A stretch of DNA of 64,000 bases, taken from NCBI RefSeq assembly GCF_000005505.3, contig NC_016133.3, positions 36,728,737 through 36,792,736 on the forward strand. The letters are read 5' to 3'. The notes under the pieces are model-generated. The model made no database searches and had not been told where the DNA came from. It saw nothing but the letters and a program-made list of their open reading frames with translations. Positions 54,589 through 64,000 of this stretch are shown here, one piece after another. Source of the DNA: Brachypodium distachyon (Eukaryota > Streptophyta > Magnoliopsida > Poales > Poaceae). A program made the position numbers and the translations under genes. Positions within the stretch are counted from its first letter, which is position 1. The number at the start of each line of letters is the position of its first letter.

Positions 54589-55478
54589 TTTGTGATAGCT
54601 GAACCTCACTAAACTATAATATAGGCTAATACAGAGTATGTATCAACAAATTCTACAGTCTCGCTCTGCTAGAGAGAATGAACCTTTTGCCTTCGGGAAA
54701 TTTGCGGCCGGGCGTCGTAAATGTAAGAGTCCCAGAAAAGACATTCATAATTCCTCAGGGCCAAGACCCGTCAACCGTCAGACATTGACTGATTGAACCG
54801 CGCTTCGTGTTTGAGAGGCAGATGTCAACAAGGCAACAAGAACAATCTGTCCACCCATCTCCGCTGGGAGCCTGGAATCGGCAGTATAACCAGCAGATAG
54901 GCCATCTCGGCTGCTCATGTCATTCTGAACAAACAAGTCTGAGATCAATACCTGTCAGTTGTCACGCTAGCACAAGTCACAAGACCAACCGACTTTGTAA
55001 ATAATTTTTTCACATCTTTCAGACACAAGGCCGGCATGAACTGCTGTGGAACACCCAAACGTTAAAAAAACATTCCATCTTCTGCTCAAGTCATTTTAAC
55101 CATTCCTTTGATTCATGGCATTAGTAAAGGAGGATAAGGATATGACACTTCATTTGGCAAGGTAACTCTATTACTCAAGAACGTACACGAATACTGAGTG
55201 AAAAAGGAGAAGAAAACTGTCGTTAAGGTGCTGTGAGGACCAAAACGGCAGTCTCAGGTTTCCTATGAAATGAAATGCTTGTTTTGATTACTGCATTTCC
55301 ATGGCACTAAGCTGCTGATCCTGCTTCTAGAACTGAGATGTTTCCTTTCAATATCGATCTGGTGATTTGATACTTGCTGGAGAATGGCGCGATTGTCGGA
55401 TTGTTTGTCCAATCCTAGTGATCTCAGCAATTATGGACGATTGCAACTGCCGCCGACAAAAGTTTGCTCATGGCACCT
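54589..55478. other. Spacer between the tRNA gene and the CXC-domain gene
   Basis: No conserved ORF or repeat family was recognised. The right part probably holds the 3' UTR of the minus-strand CXC-domain gene. Confidence 0.4.
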
Positions 55479-58400
55479 TCAGTGACATCGAAGAGAGCGC
55501 TTCTCTTCTGCCGAAATAAAAAAGCAGTTAAATTTGGATACTTACTCTCCAGATGATGTGCTGGTAATGAATGAAGAACTACTTCGTTCTCGTCATGTTT
55601 GAACCCTCTCTTAATTAATGAAATGAGGCAAACCTTCCACCTCTTTTTCAGAAGAAAAAAACCCACAGGTTTATATGCTTTCAACATCTCATACACAGAT
55701 ACTAGCTACTACACATCTACAGAACTTATGAACGGCATGCTAGTGCCAACACTCACCTTGAAGCCTTCCAGACTTTGCAAGCTCACGAAGAAAGTCAAGG
55801 AGGTTTGTCAGTACACGCTTCTCTTGCTCTATGTAAATTTCTGACAGGTTCTCTTTAGTGGTTGAGAGAATTGCACCTGCAACACTTGACGTGTGGACAA
55901 ACATATCTTGCTCATTACACATCAGTGCCTGGGTTCCAGGAGACACAGATCTTCTGTTATCCTTCCATGTATCAGAAGGGTCAGATCTTGGCATTCCTGC
56001 CCTTCCTTCAGAAAGAGGAACTGCTATTAAACTGTTTCCCAGTGAGCACAGTTGTTCATCATGTTGTTTCTGAACTGCTTTTCTGTCATGGTTTGTGGAA
56101 GGAATGTGACTCTCTGCTCGATCTAATTTCTTTATGTTGGTGTTTTCCTTAAAACCTGAATCTGAAACATTGATGAACTTCAGAAAAAATATTTCATGAT
56201 TACATGTAAATATACCACTAGCAATAAAGCTTCATGCTGCAGGTGCTCATGTGAAGACATAGCAAACATCCAAAGTCTCTACATTAGCATCTTGCGGGCA
56301 CTTTGTACTTTTAGTAGCAAAGTGAAGCAAAATCAGAAGATTTGCACCTAGAGTCCAATAGCAGCTTCCACTTTAAGGTATGTGCAAATTTTCTTTAGGT
56401 AGAGCGGCAAAGCAATTCCCCTGAATTGAGTGTGCAAAGGTCTCAGTATTCTACACTATACTTCCCAACAGCTGATGGCAAATCAACAATTCATTTAGTA
56501 AAACATGACCTCAAGATGAATGGAATGGTCATACAAGAATTTGTACTAGCAAGCATAATATGCTCCGATAATGTTTATTTAATGAATCACGTATCAGGAT
56601 CACTGCTATGGTTATTGATTTGGATAGAATAGTACCTAGAAATGCTCCGGCAGCTTGCCTTGATACTAGAACCAAGACTTTACAGAGCACATTGACATCC
56701 TCTATCTGGATAATGTCAGCTAAAAGTGTCCTTTAGAAAGAAATATATATTAGACAATCAAATGAAAGGAGTGCAAATGAGAAATCGGCTATAATAATGG
56801 GTAGAGTGTCACCTGTAAGTAACCCCATGGCGTCCTAATCTGACAGAACTTTCAGTGTCTTCTGTAGGAACAGAAGTTAGTAAAGGCGAAAGCACCTGAA
56901 ATGGGGCGAATCAAATAGATGTGTTAATAACCAGAGTTTATCTTTTTTACCTTTATTTTACGCAAAATATCAATTTTAACATTTAAGTTACTAATCATCC
57001 AGTTGCCTATCCAGAAGACACCACATGTTCTTGGCTGCTGCAGTACATAGCTTAAGTCGCTTTCTGAGACAATATAATGAAAGCAGATGTCATGCAATTA
57101 TGAAAAATGTGCTGTAATAGAATTACTTGTGAAGAATCGTTGTTGTTAATGGGCTGGTCTCTGCCTAGTGAAGCCACTGAGAGACCGGAGAACTTTTCTG
57201 CTGCACGAGGAAGGACAGCAGATGGTCCAATCATTCCCTTCAAAGCAAGATTCTGCACGTGATGTACATAGACACCATGCTGCTGGGTCATGCGACGCAT
57301 TTCTTTCATATCTTCACTGCTCTCATAGTTCTTGCAATCCGTACATTTACAGTTCTCTGAACAGAGAACATTAGATTGAAAGCACTCACAGTACTTCTTC
57401 AGGCACTCTGACCTCTTGCACTGACACCCCTTCATGTGTTTACCCACACGAGGGCCTTCTGCTGCTCTGTACTGGAATGTAAAGACAGAATGGATTTCAT
57501 ACTTGATACGGCAATAAAAACATATTTACACACACTACACAACTCAGCATCTGGCATGTTCTAATATGACTCTTTCGTTAATCATGTGCTTATGGTCAAT
57601 GGTTATTAATTGTTAAAAGAGAACCATAATCACGTTTGTCCATTTTAAGCAATTACTGAAATGTACCAACAAGTAGTCAGGTAATGAAAAAACATAAATT
57701 AATTACTATGATCGGAAGTTCTAGGTGACCAGATTACGTTTTTCTGTCATTGTTGGTTCCTAAAACACAGAAAGCTCGCTCAAAATACACAAAGTATAAA
57801 ATTTAAGCAAAATGTGCAGGTAAATAATGATGTGGCACTTTGTCTAAAATAGGCATATGAGTCTTAACCCCAGACCATTATTTTCACTGTTATTTACAAG
57901 GCCACTTCCCTTTTCTTTGCGTTATTACGTTGTATTTTCCATACAGACAAGCAAGTATTTTTCTTAAATGATATACATAGCAAAGCTCTACAGCAACTAG
58001 AGAATATGGACAAATTCATAAGCCAATCTTGAAAAGGATACATTGTGCACTACCTCACGGTTCTGGGCTGCATGTCGAGGGATATTCCCAATTTTGGGCA
58101 TAAAGGCCACAGGATTCCTTTCCATCACAGCATTGATAGCATCCTGTCTTGCAGTCTCATGACTAACATCGTTACAACAGTTTTTGCAGTTGCAATCATC
58201 ATTGCAGTATCTGCCTGATGCAAAACAGTCACAATACCTAGATATGCATTCAATCAAAAGACCAATCAGTAGACTTCTAAAGGGCTTGTTATTAAAAAAT
58301 AGTAGGGGCCACCAACTGTGAGACTTGAGAGAATGGAAAGAGTTCATCAGTAATGCAAGCGTTCACAAAGTCAAAATACAGCATCTCATTGCTGTACAAC

Positions 58401-60035
58401 TCTAGGATAATCTGTTCACGGAATAAAAGAACGCACGCAGCAAACAAGCTAGAGCTTCTAAAATCAACCTTCAAATGAAAACAGGCACATTTTTTTTAGA
58501 TAATGGAAGCTTTATTACCTCCGGCCTCTGCATTCAGAATGCATACAGCCTAAAGTCGTACATTATTCTCAACAATTGAAAAAACATGACCACATCCACA
58601 AGTGTGACAGGCCACACGGAGAACCGATCTACAAACTAAGAAGTCTAGAGCTAGCACGCCACCCAAACCGGGACATAAACTCCCTGGTGATCCACTCTAG
58701 TCGCTAGAGTTATCTTCTTAGTAGTGTCATCTTTCAGAATTTCATGCTAGAGTTTGTGTTCTATAATTCTGAAGGGTCTGCTCTAGGCTTCATATTTATA
58801 GTAATTGGAATATGGAAGTATGAAAAATGCATTTGCAGGTTGTTGCAGTCATTCATTTTCCTATTCCACTGACAGGGTATTTTTTGGAATTTTTGGAAAG
58901 CAAACTCAAATAGGACCAAAGCTATAACAAGAGCGAGTAGGAATCTTAAATTCAGTATCAATCAGGCACCCCCTTTATTATTAGCATTTGGTGATTGGTT
59001 GGTAGAAAGGAAGCAGACGCACATGTGATGCATGTACAGCCACTGAGATTTTCACAATAAACAATATAGTGTAAAATAAGCACTAAATGGTAACCAAAAT
59101 GGCAACTGCAATTGCAACAGTTTTCCTATGCTACACATCATTTAGAAGAATATTATAAAGGAACCTACAGTATTACTTCAAAAAGGGAACCTACAGCTTC
59201 AGACACTTCGAGTTTTTGCACTTGCAGTTTTTCCTCCTCGGTGTCCCATTTATTGATTCGGATGATGTTTCACTCCATGGATATCGAGAATTCAACATCC
59301 TGAAGAGATCAGAAAATTTTCAACAATCAACAAAGATAGGAAGAAGTCCCATTATATTATAAAGAGTTTCTACTCCTTCAGATAAGTTTCTAGCCACATC
59401 TTAGAAGCATATATAATGGCAGTCGGACAAACATTTCCGAACACAAGATACCAGCAGTCACTTTCTTCACATAAGAAAACAAAAAGCCAATGTAGAATCA
59501 ATAAGAATTTCAATTCGTTCAACCAAACATCACATCTCCTTATATGGTTTGGCCCTTAATAAATTACGCAGCAGGGAGAGAGAGCTCACACGCCTACAGA
59601 GGTTGCATGCATCGGCAACAGTATCGGCACCTCCATCTTCGGCAACAATTGTGTAAGAAATGGGGATGCCTGTTGCAATGGACGCTGCACCTGCACCCCT
59701 GGTAGTGGTAATTTTGCAGCCGACAATGGCAAATCTTGCGGCAGCACAGGTGGACTTCGACGCACCTGCAGCTTCTTAGCTGGAGGTGGAGTAGGGAATG
59801 GCATAGGATGCTTCCCAGCGATTGCTGTAGGCCATAGTACCGGAGGCCACGGTGGCAGCGATGACTGTACCTTCACCTTCAACGGCATGAGTTGACGGTG
59901 AGGAGGCTGTCTGGGCGGCCCAAGTGCATGGGAGAGCGCTGCGGCTGTTGCCGCAATCTCTGGCTTGCCGGCATAAAAAACAGAGGCGAAGTCTAGCTGC
60001 ACTGAATCGTGAGGATGGTTTGGTGGCTTGTCCAT
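55479..60035 (-). CDS. Tesmin/TSO1-like CXC (CPP) family transcription regulator
   Basis: This is a nuclear DNA-binding protein of the CPP/TCX family. Relatives belong to DREAM-like complexes and control cell division, flower development and reproduction. Exons on the minus strand are 59590-60035, 59195-59299, 58054-58237, 57127-57471, 56813-56895, 56636-56730, 55757-56161 and 55479-55507, giving about 563 aa. The N-terminus is Pro-rich. The first CXC repeat is about residues 174-206 ([19 protein letters not shown]). A conserved linker ([13 protein letters not shown]) follows, then the second CXC at about 261-292 ([19 protein letters not shown]). The N-terminal donor (after GTAGGCGT, GTGAGC) and the donor before GTAGGT inside the first CXC were chosen by phase. 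The last exon can be read to 55479 in phase, or in another frame to 55424 if an exon is missing. Confidence 0.88.
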
Positions 60036-60970
60036 TGCCTGCCAGCTTTTAGATCCACATGCGGGGCTAGATTAAAGCCCTGTTGGGTTATTGTACTGTC
60101 ATCTCTGAGTACGAGATCACCTGGCAACACAGAAAGTTCAATTGTGAATGATCAGTACTTAAACGGGGCGCTATCCATGAGAAAGTTGAACTGGGTTATT
60201 TTGATCTTCAGGTATGAAAAGGGGAACTGGGGAACCATAGATGATGCTAGCCGGTTCCTGATTCAATTGGTCGGTCGCGTAGGTGCAAACTTCATCTCAA
60301 ATCGAAAATTGAAAAAACAAACTATTTAGCGCAAAAACTATAAAAACCCTAAACCCACAAAATCCGTTGGAGCCCACAGAGCATTCGGCGATAATCCGAC
60401 ACCAGACTCTCTGAAGTCTGAACACACCATATCCCCCTGATCAAATTAACCAACAGAATGCCCAAATACAAAATCCCCTCCACAACAAAACTGAACCAAA
60501 CGGTTACCATTCGTTAACCCTGAAGAGATCTGAACTCTCGTAGCGCTGACATTTCACCCCGAATCCCCAAAGTTTTCCTCATAAAACGACCTGGCCACCC
60601 TGCCGAAAATACATAATCAAAACTAAAATCCTAATAAGCAAAAGAAAATCATATGAGGGACCACGACACTCACTCAGGGCGCAACATCTCAGAACGGATC
60701 CCCAATTCCCCATGAACCCGTCGCGGATAATGCCCAGAAGAATAAAAAACTAAAATCCTCGCGAAAAAAAAAACGCAGCAAAGTTTGGGAAGAACCTCAT
60801 CTGCTATGCGCCTGAGGTAGAACCGGGCGACGGAGAATATCCGATGAAGAGGACCAGCCGGTGGCGGCGCGGCGGAAGCAGCGAGGTGGGCCGTGGATGA
60901 GAGAAGAGGGTGCTTTTGGTTCTGGGAGGTTGCGCTTTGCACAGTGGTGCTGGTGCGTGTCACTCCGTTT
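60036..60970 (-). promoter_or_regulatory. 5' leader and promoter of the CXC-domain gene
   Basis: The region upstream of the CXC gene ATG becomes GC-rich near 60780-60970 (minus ORF of 97 codons without a known domain), consistent with a first untranslated exon and promoter. The intergenic interval to the plus-strand IscA-like gene is about 1.8 kb, so the two genes are divergently arranged. Confidence 0.4.
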
Positions 60971-62510
60971 CGAGTTCGAGGGAGAGAGAGACGGGAGCAG
61001 GGTATTTATAGCTGCTGACGGCGCCTACTCGTTTTGAAAAGCAAAAATCGTGCTCGACCGTTGGATTCGCCGTTCCCGGGCAGGGCGCTCATCCGACGGG
61101 GAGGGTAGCACCAGGCGGTTGGACTTCTCGAAGTGGGATCGGCAAATGGTGGGTCCCACCTGTTGGGTTTGCCGTTTTGGTATAATGGTTTTGGTACCGT
61201 CTTTGCCAGTTTGCTATTTGGATTCTGCCTTGCGATTTCAATTTTTCTCAAAGTGCTACCGTTCAAAAAAAAAGTACTAATCGGTTGTAAGATTCAAAAG
61301 TCTGAGCGTCTAATAAAAATAAAATAGAGGGAACCATATTACAATGCCTTTAGAGTTTCTTTTAGGAATGGCATTCAGGCTAGTTTATTCATCATCAAAA
61401 CGGATACATCGTTCACCAACAAGGGTAAAGTACAAGATCATATCTTTCAAAAAAAAACTAGAAGATCATCCCAACCACATGAGAATTTTGAATTATATAG
61501 CAAAGCGTGAGAAAAGGGGGGGGGGGGGTGCGATCTACCAGGGCTGGGATAGAAGGAATGTTTGATTTGATGGTGGTCACCGCCAAATATGACGAGTTGA
61601 GGAGGTGACAATACATAAGCAGCAACAGTGAAAGAGACAAGACTACTCAAAATAGTTCGATATGTTGGAAGAAGAGGAAGGCAAGAGATACATGACGTCG
61701 GGTTTTAGATGCCAAACTATTGTTGTCGTTACTTGATACAACCTTGATATAAATTGCAACCAATTTACTTAACCAACCACATAGTAGTGCTGGAGCTAGC
61801 TGGTATTTGGAGCCTTCACAATACCACATATACAGACCAAAGGGGAGATCAAACTGTTGTTGTTAGGCAAGGACATATATAGCGAGCAAACCCCGTTATG
61901 CTTGCTCTTCGGCGATCGAACCCATATAGCAAAGGCAGATGACTAAGATAATGAATATGATAAGTACGAGTTTATGATGGTTCCAATAATCCCATAAGAC
62001 ATCGTTGTTGTTTTTGTTGTCTCGAAATAAATATGCGAACATAGGACTTGTTATTGGAAGACTTCATTACACATCATACGATGTGTGTCACTAAGCTTTT
62101 TTAGGTTCGCGTCGGTTTTCACTTTGCATGCTTTCATTCATCATGCGTTAACTCTAACCACATCTTGGTTATGCATAATATCACAAACGAGCTAAAAATT
62201 GACATTAGAATATGTTTACGGTAGTGTGTATTTGGTTTTAGCACAAGTTAACATGCTACAAATTTTGGCCAAGCCAATATTTTTGGCCAAAGTTTTAGTT
62301 TTCTATGCCTTATTGCCAATGGTAGCGAAAAAGAAAAAAGAAAGAAAAACAAACTAGAGTTGCAAAAGAGCATGAACATGCTAACTTTTAGTAATCATTC
62401 AAGTAGGATCCAAAATTATAGTCACAACTATAACTTTTTAGTCTCTCTGATTCAAAGGACAGATAAAGTAAAGGAATAAGAAAAACAGAGAGTCACAGTG
62501 CATACACCTA
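60971..62510. other. Spacer between divergent CXC and IscA-like genes
   Basis: This stretch is mostly AT-rich. A run of G near 61515-61528 is bordered by AGAAGATC-type short repeats (AAGATCAT occurs twice near 61435-61470). No transposon termini, RNA genes or conserved proteins were recognised. Confidence 0.4.
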
Positions 62511-62782
62511 CAAAGTGAGCATTTTTTTTAACACTAGACTACCACAAATTTATGCAAATTCTGCACAGCAGCAACGGGCTATCCTGCCCTTTGCGAAAAA
62601 ACGACCGCCTGTCACGAAGTCACGAAGATTCGGTTGCGGGCTTGCGGCCTCGTTCAGCCAGCCAGCCAGCCAACCAAACAAAAGCCGGATCAACAAAAAC
62701 CAAACGCTACCCAATTCCCCTTCCGCCTCCGCTCGCCGCTCGCCGCCCCGCCCCGCCGCTCGCCGCATCTCAGTCAGCAGCG

Positions 62783-62944
62783 ATGGCGGCGTATCGCCCC
62801 CCGCTCCGCCACCTAGCGGCTCTGCTGAACGGCCGCCTCCGTGCGAACCACCGCCTCCTCGCCTCATCCACAGCCGAGCGAGCGTCGGCTTCGGCGTCGC
62901 CCGCGGAGCCGGAGGCCGTGCTCATGACGGAGGGCTGCGTTCGG
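62783..62944 (+). CDS. Iron-sulfur assembly protein IscA-like 2, mitochondrial (first exon only)
   Basis: The first exon encodes a 54-residue N-terminus beginning MAAYRPPLRHLAALLNGRLR, an Arg-rich, acid-poor mitochondrial-type targeting sequence. It ends EPEAVLMTEGCVR, which matches the start of the A-type (IscA/ISCA) carrier domain as I recall it for plant IscA-like 2. A good donor (CGG, then GTAGGT) follows at 62944/62945 in phase 0. Such proteins help load [4Fe-4S] clusters in mitochondria. The conserved cysteine motifs lie in later exons beyond the window, so function cannot be verified here. The ATG has a favourable GCGATGG context. Confidence 0.75.
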
Positions 62945-64000
62945 GTAGGTTTCCCTCTTTCCATACCCCGTCAGTCATTTTCGTAGTAGTTGCTCCATTA
63001 TTCTGTGCGGGATGGCTCCGAAAGGAGGTTTCTGCTGCATTTTGGGAAATCCGGAGGCTTTCTAGGTTTTGTTCCAGTCATCGAAGATCCATTTTAGCTT
63101 TGATCTGTCTAGTTCTTATGGAGCCGGCAATATGGTGTTCCCTGGATGCCCATGTTTAATTCCCAAGGCGGATGGTTTCCATATTGGCATATTTATTTTC
63201 AATTTAGCCATGCCGGTGCTGATATATCAGGGGCCCTGAGCTAGACAACCACATGATCCTCTATGACACACCAGCATGTAGCTATCGGTTTCAATTGTAA
63301 CGTCAACGTTTGGTATAGCGCGCATACGAATTAGACCTCTGAACTAGCTTGTGTGAATAAAGTAGTACAGCATAAAACGAAAAACTACTCGTGAATGACT
63401 TGTCAAATAAAGCTACAGCAAAAAATTTCGTTCTTCTTGCATGTAGAAAAAGAAACTGCGATATACTTTTACAGGCAGAATCACTTGTAGAGAAGATCAA
63501 GTCACGAAGCATAACAAAAGAGAAACATCATTTATCGCTCACAAAACATATAAGCAAGCAATAACTACAATAATCCAATAAAGAAAAATTATAAACATTT
63601 TTAGATGCAAAATCAGTTCATCTGGTTAAATATGTGCTTCACAAATATCAATACGCAAAGTAGCTACCAAGACTGTTTGAACTTTAAACATTCTTCAAAT
63701 CTATTTTTGAACAAAGACATAAAGTAGAAAGACTGGGTCCCTTGTTTTAGTTCTTAGGAAAAACATGTGCGTCATCGCTCAGGCCGCTTGTGTGTGCCTG
63801 ACAGCCTGAGAGAGAGGAACCAGGCGATGTGAGGAAACGAGGCGAGACTAATGGGCATAGGCTCAGCCTGCACGGACCTATGATGGGCCTTTGTGATACT
63901 AAAGGGCCATCAGTTAAATTTTTTTCACATTCGTCCAGTTGATTATTGTAATTGGCTATAACAGACACACACACTAGAATGTACATACTGGACCGAGGGC
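62945..64000 (+). other. First intron of the IscA-like gene (continues past the window)
   Basis: No second exon with the expected IscA domain motifs was found up to the window end. The region is AT-rich, with a less AT-rich patch near 63750-63960. No other gene was recognised. Confidence 0.45.

Noticed and set aside
54411..54602. 63-codon plus-strand ORF
   Set aside because: It overlaps the complement of the tRNA-Tyr gene. The RNA gene explains the sequence.

Overview
The window is nuclear DNA from a flowering plant and almost certainly a pooid grass (the group of wheat, barley and Brachypodium). The evidence is intron-rich genes with GT-AG splice sites, several Stowaway-type MITEs with CTCCCTCCG termini and TA target duplications, Harbinger-like elements, grass-type LINE tails, and an intron-containing tRNA-Tyr. 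No LTR retrotransposon was recognised, so this looks like a gene-rich, transposon-poor segment. All exon models were built by eye from splice signals, reading phase and recalled family similarity. They were not checked against transcripts.

Layout. 0.5-5.9 kb (minus): delta subunit of the COPI coatomer, 11 coding exons, about 522 aa. 5.8-7.5 kb: the leader/promoter of that gene and a diverged second copy of it carrying a small hAT-like insertion. 8.7-33.7 kb (minus): one very large gene of about 36 exons for a GMI1-like GHKL-ATPase/SMC-hinge protein (about 1,580 aa). Its introns hold four MITEs, LINE tails, other inverted-repeat elements and a tandem duplication, and its coding exons show two apparent single-base frame disruptions. 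34.5-42 kb: gene-poor DNA with LINE fragments, a Harbinger-like element carrying a 262-codon ORF, a gene-fragment-like acidic ORF and a low-complexity repeat. 42.1-46.3 kb (minus): chloroplast sirohydrochlorin ferrochelatase (SIRB), with a 1.3 kb Harbinger-like element ending 44 bp upstream of its predicted ATG. 50.0-53.9 kb (plus): nucleobase-ascorbate transporter, 13 exons, 524 aa. 54.5 kb (minus): tRNA-Tyr(GTA) with a 12-nt intron. 55.5-60.0 kb (minus): tesmin/TSO1-like (CPP) CXC-domain transcription regulator. 62.8 kb to beyond the window (plus): first exon of a mitochondrial IscA-like iron-sulfur assembly protein.

The genes look like unrelated housekeeping neighbours: vesicle coat, chromatin/DNA repair, siroheme synthesis, membrane transport, transcription and Fe-S assembly. 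No operon-like or clustered pathway is evident. The most informative features are evolutionary: two duplications that each preserve an empty and a filled transposon site, MITEs beside splice sites and promoters, and possible decay of the GMI1-like gene.
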